Of a stretch of 64,000 nucleotides of DNA, positions 35,583 to 46,974 are shown piece after piece; within the stretch, counting starts at the first letter, position 1; the number at the start of each line of letters is the position of its first letter. Where the stretch lies: NCBI GenBank assembly GCA_014843695.1, contig CM026401.1, positions 48,744,405-48,808,404 on the forward strand, read 5' to 3'. Made by a program: the position numbers and the translations under genes. The DNA is from Archivesica marissinica. Lineage: Eukaryota; Mollusca; Bivalvia; Venerida; Vesicomyidae. Below the pieces are notes generated by a model, which was not told the origin of the DNA, ran no database searches, and saw nothing but the letters and a program-made list of their open reading frames with translations.

Positions 35583-35817
35583 TTTCAACACCACAGACCT
35601 CTAAATAGGCGTACAAAAGTGTAGATCCAGATGAGCCGGCTCGTAACGAGCCGTCTCATCAGGATCTGCACTTTTTGCCAGTAATATTACTATTTTTAGA
35701 GAAAAATTACCCATTTTGATAAATGAACTGGTCCAAATGTAATTTTCTTATTAATTTATTGGTCTAAAAATATGATGCACCAGTCCAGGTCAGTTACTTG
35801 GTGTTGAATGGGTTAAA
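35583..35817 (-). mobile_element. MITE family F, abutting arm 2
   Basis: Begins CTTTCAACACCACAGACC without its TTAA and ends GTTGAATGGGTTAA. The missing end shows that the arm 2 junction falls inside this MITE terminus. Confidence 0.88.
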
Positions 35818-35828
35818 CACAATGTGGT

Positions 35829-36024
35829 ATGTGGAGCCGCCGTGGTGTAATGGATACAGTGTCCACCGAGAGGTTGTGACTTTGAGCCCCATCAGTATCA
35901 CGGTCGTGGTGTCCTTGTGCACGACACTTTTAACCAATATTGCATCTTCTCTCTCCCTCATGGCGATGGATTCCATCAGGAATGAGGTCTCGAGTGTGAT
36001 TAAATCAAATGTTATTGTAATGTA
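35829..36024 (+). mobile_element. SINE with a different tRNA-like head and a family C body
   Basis: Head GGAGCCGCCGTGGTGTAATG then GATACAGTGTCCACC, unlike family C, followed by the shared GATTCCATCAGGAATGAGGT and GTGTGATTAA. Confidence 0.75.
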
Positions 36025-36044
36025 ACTTGTATGTTTGTCTGCTT

Positions 36045-36484
36045 GTTCAGTTTTTACGCCTTCATCAGCACCATTTTGGGCTATATCGCTGGTGGGTAGT
36101 TTACCGTACAAAACCTCTCCTGGGCAAGTTCCAGAGGTTAACCAGTACTAAGTGCGCCAACCTCTGTAAGAAACTTTTTCATATAAATAAAAACAGCGGT
36201 GATGATAGGTGACAGTACAGACAGATCTGTAGTTCAGTGGTACTTTAAGCCTAGGTCTCAGTCAGTGCTTTACACTGTGCACGTAAAAGAACCAGAGGAG
36301 ATTCTGGAATGGGTCTCTGTCTGTATCATGCACAATCCTCCAAAATCTAAAATGACTAATCTCTTAAGGAGGCATCGCTCATATGGGCAACCGGTAGCGA
36401 CGATAAATAAACATAAAACACAACACATAGGTTAAAGTGGTATACAAGTCAGCGACCGTAACAACTCGACAATGGAGGCGGACT
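36045..36484 (-). mobile_element. SINE family A split by a family B SINE
   Basis: The left part runs from TTTTTACGCCTTCATCAGCA to GATGATAGGTGACAG; the right part (AGGTTAAAGTGGTATACAAG to ACTCGACAATGGAGGCGG) completes the head. ATAGGTGACAG and ATAGGTTAAAG look like a decayed 11-bp target duplication. Confidence 0.85.
36217..36425 (+). mobile_element. SINE family B nested in a family A SINE (internal head deletion)
   Basis: GACAGATCTGTAGTTCAGTG jumps directly to ACTTTAAGCCTAGGTCTCAG, losing the B-box half of the head; the 3' end GCAACCGGTAGCGACGATAA is intact. Confidence 0.87.
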
Positions 36485-36604
36485 GTATGAACTTATATTG
36501 CCCTAAATGAACTAAAATAAGTTTGTGTGAACCAACCAATGTGGGATAAGTCGCTGCTAAAACACAAGAAAACGGTGCATTTTGAATCATACGTACAATA
36601 TATA

Positions 36605-36680
36605 TGAGTGAGTGAGTATTTGGTTTAATGGTGCTTCAGCACAGTTCAGATTATATCGCGCCGGGTTAAGTATATTGTAT
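36605..36680. repeat. Interspersed repeat fragment
   Basis: Same family as 14583-14649 but uninterrupted through GTTAAGTATATTGTATACAA. Confidence 0.65.
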
Positions 36681-36819
36681 ACAAGATAGTTAAAAAAATA
36701 TGTACATAAATTACATGTACTGGTATGTAGTAAAATTTTAATTGCAACAAATACCACTAATGGCCTGCATAGCTCGAGATCATTTAATGCCTGCAATGCT
36801 CATTTGATGAAATATAACG

Positions 36820-37135
36820 GAGCGGGAGGTCGAAGGTTTGAATCACGTCAGGGGTTCGTTCTGATATGGCCGGTTGGTGAGCCGCCAGCTAGTTAAATAA
36901 TGGTTACTGATTGCCTACCAGCATAGGATTTGGGAAGTACTGATGTACATCGTGGCGATGGATTCCATCAGGAATGAGGTCTCGAGAGTGATTAATATAA
37001 GTTGAAATAACTTGTTTCGCAATCGAGCTAAAATAAATTTGTATAAACTAAGTACTGATGTTCATAAAAAAAGAAGTCAGAAATGGCTGGCCCTTTAAAA
37101 AATAGGGGCGACACTATAATAAACAAACACTTTAC
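36820..37135 (+). repeat. Second copy of the 2531-2800 repeat, split by a SINE
   Basis: GGTTGGTGAGCCGCCAGCTA, TTAAATAATGGTTACTGATT, then after the SINE AAGTCAGAAATGGCTGGCCC and ATAATAAACAAACAC. Confidence 0.7.
36947..37049 (+). mobile_element. 5'-truncated SINE family C with 12-bp target duplication
   Basis: AAGTACTGATGT at 36935-36946 and 37050-37061 flank only the 3' ~100 bp of family C. An exact long duplication shows 5'-truncated insertion, as with LINE-type target-primed reverse transcription. Confidence 0.93.
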
Positions 37136-37338
37136 TTTACTTTTTATAACACGATCGTTCACTGAAACTAACAAATATCATCTTAATATTTGAGCCTTAG
37201 TCTGCCTGAAAGTACAAGTGCATCTGTATGGAGATATAATGGAAGAAATTGTTTCAGGCGGATACTAATCAATAGGCATGCAGCAGACATTCAAATTACC
37301 TATAAATATATTTAGTACATCAATAAATCTGTTTAAAC

Positions 37339-37728
37339 GTAGGTCGGCAGCAATCAATTGTGATTTGAACAGTAGGTCGGGAGCAATCATTTGCGATTTG
37401 AACCGTAGGTCGGGAACAATCAATTGTGATTTGAACCGTAGGTCGGGAGCAATCATTTGTGATTTGAACCGTAGGTCGGCAGCAATCATTTGTGATTTGA
37501 ACAGTAGGTCGGGAACAATCATTTGTGATTTGAACCATAGGTTGGCAGCAATCATTTGTGATTTGAACTGTAGGTCGGGAGCAATCATTTGTGATTTGAA
37601 CCATAGGTCGGTAGCAATCATTTGTGATTTGAACCGTAGGTCGGGAACAATCATTTGTGATTTGAACTGTAGGTCGGCAGCAATCATTTGTGATTTGAAC
37701 CGTACGTAGGTCAGCAGCAATCATTTGC
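37339..37728. repeat. 33-bp tandem repeat, about 12 copies
   Basis: Unit GTAGGTCGGGAGCAATCATT then TGTGATTTGAACC. Thirty-three is a multiple of three and the unit lacks stops in several frames, so ~140-150-codon frames appear on both strands; these are artefacts. Confidence 0.95.
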
Positions 37729-38375
37729 CCCTCAAGTAAAAACATTGTGAATATTTAGCATACATGTATCAACCACCTTATATTATATCGGCCATAAGTC
37801 AAATTTCGGCTTGACTAAGCCGATTTTAAGCTGGATCCTTCCAGAAGTCGAGGGTACTCAGTAACTTTGTGGACTTATGACATTTGTTGCGACAATGGTT
37901 TTTTCTTTCATTTTTTAATGACACTGGACTCAATTTGGTTTGTTTTATTCCATTAAAAATCCATAAAAATAAAAAAAATATGGAATTTGTGTATCAGCTT
38001 TTTTATGGTTTTCAATGTAAAAATAATTATCTAAACCGTTATATGGTAGATCTGCATCATTTATCCAATAAACTTATTCAATTACCACAGTCTGTCTTTC
38101 CTAACTACAGTTTCACAGTTTATTAACACATTAATTGTTGCTTTTTTGTTGGTATTGTTAGTTGTTTTTTGTTCTAAATTCTTGTTTATCTATATTTTGC
38201 TAATTTTCTTCTTCATTTTCCCTTTATATTAGTAATCATCAATTTTAGTATTTGCACAACTCATATATTCACTTTGTTTGTTTACAATCTAGTATTTTGG
38301 GGAGGAGGGCCGTAACTAACGTTGTTAAAACTTGTGGCCCAACCCATTTGCTTCAACATTTATTGACAATTCTTT

Positions 38376-38610
38376 AAACATTATTTATTTTACGATTGCG
38401 AAGCAACTTATATTAATCACTCTCGTTGGAGCGTATGAAAGCGTAAATGTGATCATTCGTGTGGGAGGAAACCAGAGAACCTGGAGAAAACCCACTGTTC
38501 GATCTGGCGACAACCATACCATCGCACATACTTCCCAGCCCGAGGATCGAACCTGGGTTGCATTGGTGAGAAGCGAGCGCGATAACCACTGCGCTAATCG
38601 GACAGCCTAA
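38376..38610 (-). mobile_element. SINE family D
   Basis: TTTATTTTACGATTGCGAAG to TGCGCTAATCGGACAGCCT. Confidence 0.87.
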
Positions 38611-38734
38611 AATTCTTGTGCAAAACAATGACATAAATCGTATATACTATGCATACTTATACAAGTGTGTTCATTTGTTTTGTTCTGTACATTGTATATA
38701 AAGAATGAATACAATAAAATATGATTAAACTACA

Positions 38735-39545
38735 TACCGTATTTAGCTGTGTATAGTGCGCACATTTCTTACTGAAATCCTCATCCATTTTATCTACTGC
38801 GCATTATACACCAGTACACATCAGGACATTTTTTTCCGGACCAAAATTTCATGAAAAAACTGAAATTCGACCCGAACGGCCCACAGTCATTCTATAAGTT
38901 GTTACATTCGACAATCGTTATAAACTAGCTATTAAAACCAGTTGCCGATAGTCTATATAAATAAATCAAATGAATAAGACCACAAAATTAGCATATATTT
39001 CGTTTATTTTGGCAAACTTTGAAGAATTTAATTGAAATTAGTAAATGCATAAAAAATGGCGATTTGATAACATCACATGGTTTTATCGTATGTAATATTT
39101 CCCGTACTTTTCGCGTACTTCGCCGTACAATGTACAATGCATTGCATAAAAAAAAAATTAATTTCGACAAACCTTTCACAATGGGTCCCAGTTAATTAGG
39201 TAGGCTTCACGTGTTGAGAAGTTTGAGCATCTGCTGACATGTTTGAGAACGTGTTGAGATGTTTGAGAACGTGTCGAGAAATTGGAGCAGATGTGCCTGA
39301 GTGCGTTACCGTTACTCGATGAGGTATATCTCGAGTGATTAATATAGGTTGTAAAAATCACGGAGCACAATTTTTAGTGATTCTTGAGAAATGTTAAATT
39401 TTGACTTGGAAAATTGCGTTTTTCACGTGCGCAATATACATCGGAACTCAGTTTTTCCGCCGATTTTCGTGCCAGATCGTGGGTGCGCACTATACATGGT
39501 AGCGCACTATACATGGTAGCGCACTATACACAGCTAAATACGGTA
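38735..39545. mobile_element. 811-bp element with perfect 27-bp TIRs
   Basis: Left TACCGTATTTAGCTGTGTAT continuing AGTGCGC; the right end is its exact reverse complement over 27 bases including TA. TA ends and CCGTATTTAGC fit a Tc1/mariner-type non-autonomous element. A 22-bp subterminal repeat (GCGCACTATACATGGTA) occurs at 39485-39520. No transposase frame is present. Confidence 0.92.
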
Positions 39546-39717
39546 ATTAATTAAATAGACTTACCAAAAAAAAATCAACTTTTATTCAAACTTTGATTTG
39601 CTTGTTTCACGGCCAGAAGTCGACATATTACTTTTATCACATATTTGGAAGAGAAAAAGGGTGACTTATGACTGAGAATACACTGTAAACATATGCTACA
39701 ATTAATATTGCATGCCA

Positions 39718-39961
39718 TTAACCCATTCAACACCAAGTAACTGACATGGACTGGTCCATGATATTTTTAGACCAATAAATTAATAACAAAATTACATTTG
39801 GATCAGTTCATTTATCAAAATGGGTAATTTTTTCCCTAAAAATAGTTATATTACTTGAAAAAAGTGCAGATCCTGATGAGACGGCTCGTCACGAGCCGGC
39901 TCATCTGGATCTACACTTTTTTGTAAGCCAATTTAGAGGTCTGTGGTGTTGAAAGGGTTAA
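39718..39961 (+). mobile_element. MITE family F, full length
   Basis: TTAA at both ends; inner palindrome GACGGCTCGTCACGAGCCGG intact. Confidence 0.93.
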
Positions 39962-40254
39962 TAAGACATTGAATAACGTATTTTTCGCTACATCAAAGTA
40001 TATTAGATAGTGCTCATATGTTCATAATTGTCACATAAAATCAATGATGGTAGGCATGCCTTGGTCCAATAGTTCAAGAATCCATTAATCACCCGATAAT
40101 AACCCCATACACAGCAACCTTCACACAAACTCTGGCTAATCGTTATGATATAACTATATTAAAGCAGATTTCATAACTTTTGGTTATTTTAGTACAAGAT
40201 TTAGAAGTCAACGACCATAATAGAATATCCCCCTGTAAATATAAAGGTAACTGT
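39962..40254. other. Spacer, nothing recognised
   Basis: No gene or repeat family. Confidence 0.4.
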
Positions 40255-41065
40255 ACTTTGTGTTGGGTACCAGCATTGGAAGCAGTACCATAGTACAGAG
40301 CAATGTACTGCGATACACCCAGGGTTGGGTACCAGCATTGGAAGCAGTACCATAGTACAGAGGCATGTACTGCGATACAACCAGGGTTGGGTACCAGCAT
40401 TGGAAGCAGTACCATAGTACAGAGGCATGTACTGCGATACACCCAGGGTTGGGTACCAGCATTGGTATCAGCACCACAGTACAGAGGCATGTACTGCGAT
40501 ACACACAGGGTTGGGTACCAGCATTGGTATCAGCACCACAGTACAGAGGCATGTACTGCGATACACCCAGGGTTGGGTACCAGCATTGGTATCAGCACCA
40601 CAGTACAGAGGCATGTACTGCGATACACCCAGGGTTGGGTACCAGCATTGGTATCAGCACCACAGTACAGAGGCATGTACTGCGATACACACAGGGTTGG
40701 GTACCAGCATTGGTATCAGCACCACAGTACAGAGGCATGTACTGCGATACACCCAGGGTTGGGTACCAGCATTGGTATCAGCACCACAGTACAGAGGCAT
40801 GTACTGCGATACACACAGGGTTGGGTACCAGCATTGGTATCAGCACCACAGTACAGAGGCATGTACTGCGATACACCCAGGGTTGGGTAGCAGTACAACA
40901 GTACAGAGGCATGTACTGCGATACACCCAGGGTTGGGTACCAGCATTGGAAGCAGTACCACAGTACAGAGGCATGTACTGCGATACACCCAGGGTTGGGT
41001 ACCAGCATTGGTATCAGCACCACAGTACAGAGGCATGTACTGTGATACACCCAGGGTTGGTCAGA
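40255..41065. repeat. 62-bp tandem repeat, 13 units
   Basis: Unit ATGTACTGCGATACACCCAG, GGTTGGGTACCAGCATTGGT, ATCAGCACCACAGTACAGAGGC in order; starts at 40303, 40365, 40427 and on. One unit near 40889 is shortened. Long open frames on both strands are artefacts. Confidence 0.96.
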
Positions 41066-41073
41066 CAGTGTCT

Positions 41074-41302
41074 TAAGCCTTTCAGTACTACAGATCTCTA
41101 AATAGGCTTACAAAAAGTGTAGATCCAGTGACGATCCGTCTCATCAGGATCTGCACTTTTTGCCAGTAATATTACTATTTTTAGACTTTAAAATTACCCA
41201 TTGTGATAAATGAACTGGTCCAAATGGTAATTTTCTTATCAATTTATTGATCTAGAAATATCATGCACCAGTTCACATGTCAGTTTACTTGGTGTTGAAT
41301 GG
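41074..41302 (-). mobile_element. MITE family F, degraded
   Basis: TAAGCCTTTCAGTACTACAG to CTTGGTGTTGAATGGATTT, with partial loss of the palindrome. Confidence 0.85.
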
Positions 41303-41714
41303 ATTTGTGGACAACATACAGAACCAGATGAATTCAGTACCAATTAAGCAGGAAGATAGATTTTGTATTCCTGGATAGAGCTAGTATGATTAGATCTACC
41401 ATTGATTACGCAACGAATTCCTATCCTTCAGGAGACAAAATTATATTTGCCAACCACTAATTGTATCAGTGTGGTGGGCAATGATATCAGATACAGCCAA
41501 ACAGGACATCTTCTGGGACTAATACCGGTATCACAAATCTGCTACTATATAACATGTTGACACAACAAAATTCACTGCTGGAAACTTGAACTGTTTGTCT
41601 TCATAAAGTAATTGTCTTAAATTTCCTATATACTGATTCCTTGAGTGTCAGGAGCGGCGAACGGAAATTTGCTCAAATACCGGTACTTAAATTATAAGAC
41701 GAATTCCACTGCTT
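41303..41714. other. No gene seen
   Basis: AT-rich spacer. Confidence 0.4.
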
Positions 41715-41791
41715 CAGGACTCATTCTATGTCATAATTGTTTGGGAGAAGTGAGACAACACGCGATTGCACCCGTAAATCGTGTTATTTAA

Positions 41792-42658
41792 AGCAGCATT
41801 ACATCGTATGAAATAAAAGATATTTGAAAAATTCAATTTTTACGTATGGGTAGCAATGCTGCTACATATTCTAACATTATACTTTGTATGCTTATGTTCA
41901 TTTGGTAAACAGTGTTTTTTTGGCGATAATACAAACTCGAAACCGAGTCGATCGGTAACGCACTTGTTTACAACCGGAACGCATTGTCCGCACTTGTTTA
42001 CATTCGGAATGCATCGTCCCCATTTGTCCCACGTTGTCTTTTTTAATTAAATTACTTCATATGTTCATTCATACCTCTGTTAGCTAAGTCTTTTAGGGAC
42101 ATTTCTACATCCCCGCGAGGGGTTCGACATTAGAGGAAGATAGGTAGATAGTCTTTCATGTTCAAAATATATACGTTGTTTTCTACATCCTCTGTTGTTT
42201 CACGCATGCGCGCTGTGCGTGTTGACATTTCGTGTGTTGATAACCAAATTCGCGTATACGACGGTTTAAATTTATTGGAATTTTATCGTTTCCCGAGCGA
42301 CTACTAGTATTTCGATCACACACACATTAGTATTTATAATTTACCCAAAACATCCTTATTACAATGTTATTGTTATTGTTATATTTCGGGTTTTACGCCT
42401 GCATCAGCACCATTTTGGGCTATATCGCCGGCGGGCAGTTTACTTAACAACACCTTTCCTGGGCAGGCTCCAGCGGTTAACCAGTACTTGGGTGCACCAA
42501 CCTCCGTAAGAAACTGCCAACTTTTTCATATAAATGAGACACGGCCTGAGCGGGGCTCGAACCCGTGACCATCAGTGATGATAGGTTACAGTGGTATACA
42601 AGTCAGCGACCTTAACCACTCGACCACGGAGGCGGACTTATTACAATGTAATGCTGCT
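41792..42658. mobile_element. TTAA-flanked MITE with 13-bp TIRs, nested in family H
   Basis: AGCAGCATTACAT and its exact reverse complement bound the element; TTAA at 41788-41791 and 42659-42662. The related family H copy at 50700 lacks this insertion. A fragment of a family E SINE tail (CATCCCCGCGAGGGGTTCGA) lies at 42100-42130. Confidence 0.88.
42368..42636 (-). mobile_element. SINE family A, full length, 13-bp target duplication
   Basis: CTTATTACAATGT at 42355-42367 and 42637-42649. On the minus strand: head CCGCCTCCGTGGTCGAGTGG, B box GGGTTCGAGCCCC, body, 3' end GTAAAACCCGAAATATAAC. The reference copy for family A, and the youngest of three nested layers. Confidence 0.95.
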
Positions 42659-42860
42659 TTAATAAATTTCACCAAAATAGGACTAAAAGTCACAATTTAA
42701 CCATTTTGAATAGAAGGAGTGCGCTAGCTATACTGGGCCAGTGTATCTTACTGGACAATATTTTGTGTATGAAAATTATAAAATAGGGAAAAGTGGGCAA
42801 GTCAGGGTCCCTAAGGCGACTATTTCGCTTCGCCCCAGTCACCCTCTAGAATGAGCCCTG

Positions 42861-43175
42861 TTGCTTACTTGATCAAAAAATACCTTTTCTGAACATCTTA
42901 GGTTAAATTCAACATTTACTTTTTTGAACATATCAGAATAAACCGGACAACAATTACATTTGAAGATTTTGATAGAAAAAGAGGAAATCCTTTAAAATTA
43001 GGAAGATTCCCAGCCATAAAGTGTACCGTATGCCACGAGGAATCAATATAGGACATGAGGAACAGTTGAGAGGGATCTTGCACCTTCTCAAGCAAGAGAG
43101 TAAGTGATCATCTGCTCAAGTTGGAGAGTAAATGAACGAGGGTCCCCACTTGCTAGGAGCCTATTGATCAATAGA
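42861..43175. other. No gene seen
   Basis: Spacer without recognised features. Confidence 0.4.
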
Positions 43176-43187
43176 AACGCTACTAAG

Positions 43188-43425
43188 TTTAAACTTTATT
43201 TATTTAACAACGATTGCGAAGCAAGTTCCAACAACTTATATTAATCACTCTCTTTGGCGCGGATGAAAGCGTAAATGTGGTCATTCGTGTGGGAGAAAAA
43301 TGGAGTACCGGGAGAAAATCCACCTGTCCGATCTGGCGACCACCGTACCATCTCACATACTTCTCGGTCCGAGGATCGAACCCGGGTTGCATTGGTGAGA
43401 AGCGCGTGCGCTAACCACTGCGAGT
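43188..43425 (-). mobile_element. SINE family D, 12-bp target duplication
   Basis: AACGCTACTAAG at 43176-43187 and 43426-43437. Minus-strand head with TAGCGCACGCGCTTCTCACC and B box GGTTCGATCC. Confidence 0.95.
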
Positions 43426-43734
43426 AACGCTACTAAGCAAGGCACTTCAGATTCCAGGGAGTTCAAAGAACCTGGTAAGCAAATACATGAAACACATTGA
43501 AGTCCTAAAGCTAGGGCTTCACACATATGAGAGATCCTACTAAACTAGTTGTCAGGCATCAGACAAGGAGGAGGCCCTATCAGGCAAAATGTGCCAGACG
43601 CAGTGAGGTCTTCCCTAACTACTGGCATCACACAAGTGATATGCCATTACAAGCTGGTGGAAACAAGCAAAAGACCTGTACATATACAGCACAATCAAGA
43701 GATATTTGCCTTGTATAACAAATGGACAACAACT

Positions 43735-44130
43735 TGACAAACAATGCAGTAACTGAACTGACTTGAGACAGGCTTTGACAAACAAGGCAGTAACTGACTG
43801 AGACAAGCCTTGACAAACAAGGCAGCAAATGACTGAGACTTAACAAACAAGGCAGTAACTGACAGACAGGCTTTGACAAACAAGGCAGCAACTGACTGAG
43901 ACAGGCCATGACAAACAAGGCATCAACTGACTGAGACAGGCTTTGACAAACAAGGCAGTAACTGACTGAGACAGACCATGACAAACAAGGCAGTAACTGA
44001 CTGAGACAGGCCTTGACAAACAAGGCAGTAACTGACAGACAGACCTTAACAAACAAGACAGTAACTGACTGAGACAGATCTTGACAAACAAGGCATCAAC
44101 TGACTGAGAAAGACCTTGACAAACAACACA
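43735..44130. repeat. 35-bp tandem array next to the SNRK donor at 44148
   Basis: Unit GACAAACAAGGCAGTAACTG then ACTGAGACAGGCCTT, about 11 copies with 31-bp variants. It ends about 17 nt from the exon edge. Minus frames over it are artefacts and merge into the real exon frame. Confidence 0.95.
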
Positions 44131-44147
44131 ACACCAGCAACACTTAC

Positions 44148-44357
44148 TGCAATATTTCATCCTTAGAAGCTATACATCCTTCCACCATTTTGTCAATAAC
44201 ACTGCCATGGTCCTCCTCGGACACCTGTTCACGCGAGATGAGAGGCATATGGAAATGTACCACGTTGTCACTGTCTGTCTTCAACCAATCATGCTCTTCA
44301 ATCTCCTGCAGGTTAGCACGATGTCCTGGCTCCCGGCGCAACATCAACGACACTAGA
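44148..44357 (-). CDS. SNRK: SNRK exon: end of kinase C-lobe and start of UBA-like domain
   Basis: The 210-nt exon has acceptor TTCCACTTTCAG and donor GTAAGTG, and enters and leaves in phase 2. With the preceding GA it opens as D-L-V-S-L-M-L-R-R-E-P-G-H-R-A, the subdomain XI arginine region, followed by EIEEHDWL, the usual end of the kinase fold. It then gives MPLISREQVSEEDHGSVIDKM, matching the region of SNRK that contains the UBA-like (AMPK-related autoinhibitory) domain. A 35-bp minisatellite ends about 17 nt from the donor, and a SINE target duplication lies about 44 nt from the acceptor. No frameshift or stop is seen. Confidence 0.95.
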
Positions 44358-44411
44358 CTGAAAGTGGAATGCAAGGAAGTGAACAGTTAGCAACAAGTTC
44401 TACAGTAGGAT

Positions 44412-44676
44412 ACAGACGGATCTGTAGTCCAGTGGTAACACGTTGAACTGGTAATACAGGGATCGCAGGTTCGATCCCCCGTCTGACCCTAATAAAATTA
44501 ACAGTCTTTCAGATGGGACTTTAAACCGAGGTCTCGTGTCGATGCTTTACACCGTGCACGTAAAAGAACCAGAGGAGACTTTGGAATGTGTCTCTGTCTG
44601 TATCATTGCACTATCCTCCATAAATCTAAAATGACTAATCTCTTCAGGATAAATAAACAAAGAACACACACACAAA
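44412..44676 (+). mobile_element. SINE family B, 11-bp target duplication
   Basis: TACAGTAGGAT at 44401-44411 and 44677-44687. The head GATCTGTAGTCCAGTGGTAA, GGTTCGATCCCCCGTCTGAC is well kept; the 3' region has lost GGAGGCGTCGCTCATATGGG. Confidence 0.94.
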
Positions 44677-44687
44677 TACAGTAGGAT

Positions 44688-45280
44688 GCAACAGCAATGA
44701 CACTAGTACATGTAATTGAACAATTAGAAACAAATTCTCCAGTAGGATGGTCTGAGCACGACAGCAACGATGCTAAGACTGAAAAGGTTGCCCATAGACT
44801 TGATAAATTAGTTCATATTGAATCTTACAGAAAATTATGTTGTTTACCCAGTTAACCAAGATATTAAACTTCGTCACAAAACGTCTCTATGACAGGTTTC
44901 ATTTGTGCATCATGCATACTGAAACAGGATGCACCAAGTGGGAAATGATGCACATAATTATCTGAAGATTGTCGTATTATAAAATGTATGACAACTTGTC
45001 AAGGTTATGTTACATGTACCTGAGAACGAATTGTGTATCATCTCCATGGAAACATATGTAATTTTGACTAGATACACACATATGTGAAATCATCATAACA
45101 AGAATAGACGTATGAAATACGGTGTACGGAACCGGATCCTGTGCGACTATTGCTTGGTTTAAACGTATTCGGGGTTAAGAAAACACAACTACCGGTAATA
45201 GTAATAAGATACATCTTAAATAATTCAAATGAAATATTATTAAATAGAAAAAAAGCAATATTCGAAAGTTGATATCAATA
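44688..45280. other. No gene seen
   Basis: Intron spacer. Confidence 0.4.
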
Positions 45281-45845
45281 TTGAACCGACCCGCATGAAT
45301 CGATGGTACATCGCTATTGAATCGACCCGCAGAATCGACGATACACCGATAGTGAATCGACCTACGGGAATATATGATACATCGATATTGAATCGACCTG
45401 TGGAATCATTGATACACCGATAGTGAATCGAACTACGGGAATGTATGATACATCGATATTGAACCGACCTGCTGAATCGCTGATACACCGATAGTGAATC
45501 GACCTACGGAATCGACGATACATCGATATTGAATAGCGGGAATGGATGACACATCGATATTGAATAGCGGGAATGGACGACACATCGATATTGAATAGCG
45601 GGAATGGACGATACATCGATACTGAATAGCGGGAATGGACGATACATCGATACTGAATAGCGGGAATGGACGATACATCGATACTGAATAGCGGGAATGG
45701 ACGATACATCGATACTGAATAGCGGGAATGGACGACACATCGATATTGAATAGCGGGAATGGACGACACATCGATATTGAATAGCGGGAATGGACGATAC
45801 ATCGATACTGAATAGCGGGAATGGACGATACATGTATCGATATTG
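45281..45845. repeat. 31-bp minisatellite with two unit types
   Basis: Right half: GGGAATGGACGATACATCGA then TACTGAATAGC, about ten near-identical copies. Left half: diverged ~31-32-bp units such as GAATCGACCTACGGAATCGA. Homogenisation is stronger at the right side. Confidence 0.95.
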
Positions 45846-46326
45846 TGATTATCAATAACACCTCTAGCTTAGGGAGAAGTTCTTTTCATATAAAAGGAGA
45901 CAAACACTGGACCCTCATTCGGGTCACTCCCACAACGAGACTAACACACAATAGTGGTTGTATAATATTAAAACCGAGGTAATTTATTGAGTGGAAGGGA
46001 CGGGGCATTTTACCAGCAAATTGTTCCGCAGAGCATGGAGCTGTACAAGGGCTATTAGGTCTGCAGGAAAGTTAGAAAGCCATGACTCCGGATGTATCGG
46101 TCATCAAAATGTTAGAAACTTTAAGCTGCTTATAGCATACAACGAACATGTACATGCATGTTGACTCTGCCCACAGACAGACGAACCGAATAGAGCTTCG
46201 ATATTATAATGGCTGAAATAATAATAAAATGTTTTATAGTTTTATATGTGCTGTGATAGAGGAATTGGGCTAAAAAAAGATTAAAACATTGTAGTAGAAA
46301 AAAAAAAAATTATTATTTTTGTGTAT
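45846..46326. other. No gene seen
   Basis: Intron spacer. Confidence 0.4.
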
Positions 46327-46327
46327 T

Positions 46328-46602
46328 TTACGTTTATTTATCGTCGCTACTGCCCATATGAGCGATGCCTCCAGAAGAGATTAGTCATTTTAGATTTTTG
46401 GAGGATAGTGCAATGATACAGACAGAGACCCATTCCAAAGTCTCCTCTGGTTCTTTTACGTACACGGTGTATAGCACCGACACGAGTCCTCGGTTTAAAG
46501 TCTCACCTGAAAGACCGTTAATTTTATTAGGGTCAGACAGGGGATCAAACCTGAGATCCCTGGATTACCAGTTCAGCGTGTTACCACTGTACTACATATC
46601 CG
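46328..46602 (-). mobile_element. SINE family B
   Basis: Starts ACGTTTATTTATCGTCGCTA and ends with the head complement ACCAGTTCAGCGTGTTACCA. Confidence 0.9.
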
Positions 46603-46974
46603 TTATTATTTTATTTAATTTATTATCTGTTCAGCATCCATTATATACTATCCAAGCACTGTTCTGTCTGCCTGTGAAATGGTCAATACGTGTGTCCTCT
46701 TGGACCACTGCATATTCTTCTCCCACCCTGTCCCAAGTTCAAAATAGGGAGAAATGTGTCTATCTCTCCCTCTCTCTAATAGCCTCCTAACTACAATGTA
46801 CAGCCTTGGTCGGTACAGTAAATGATTGGTGTATAAGTTTGAACACCACAACACTATCTATCTCTGAATGACGATAATTAACCATTTCCCTCATAGAAGC
46901 ACCTATTGACGCCATTACCAATACGACATACATTGACAATGTAGTAGTCAAACCAATGCTCATAATAAAGACTA
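46603..46974. other. No gene seen
   Basis: Intron spacer. Confidence 0.4.

Larger units (their letters stand above)
37780..39695. repeat. Related long copy of the 24773-25045 element, carrying two insertions
   Basis: Left part GGCCATAAGTCAAATTTCGG to AACTTTGTGGACTTATGAC, right part CGGCCAGAAGTCGACATATT to GTGACTTATGACTGAGAATA. A family D SINE and an 811-bp TIR element lie between. Confidence 0.5.
41715..42860. mobile_element. hAT-like family H copy holding nested insertions
   Basis: Starts CAGGACTCATTCTATGTCAT, with GGGAGAAGTGAGACAACACG; ends CACCCTCTAGAATGAGCCCT plus G. Interior right part (TATCTTACTGGACAATATTT, GGTCCCTAAGGCGACTATTT) matches 50633-53912. No exact target duplication found. 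Confidence 0.8.

Noticed and set aside
37265..37745. Frames of ~140-150 codons on both strands
   Set aside because: The 33-bp repeat unit preserves frame and lacks stops; not a repeat protein.
40143..41101. Overlapping frames of ~200 codons over the 62-bp array
   Set aside because: Same repeat artefact, in both directions.
41856..42050. Cys/His-rich 64-codon frame
   Set aside because: It lies inside a TTAA MITE; the CPHLF / RPHLSH repetition reflects short DNA repeats.
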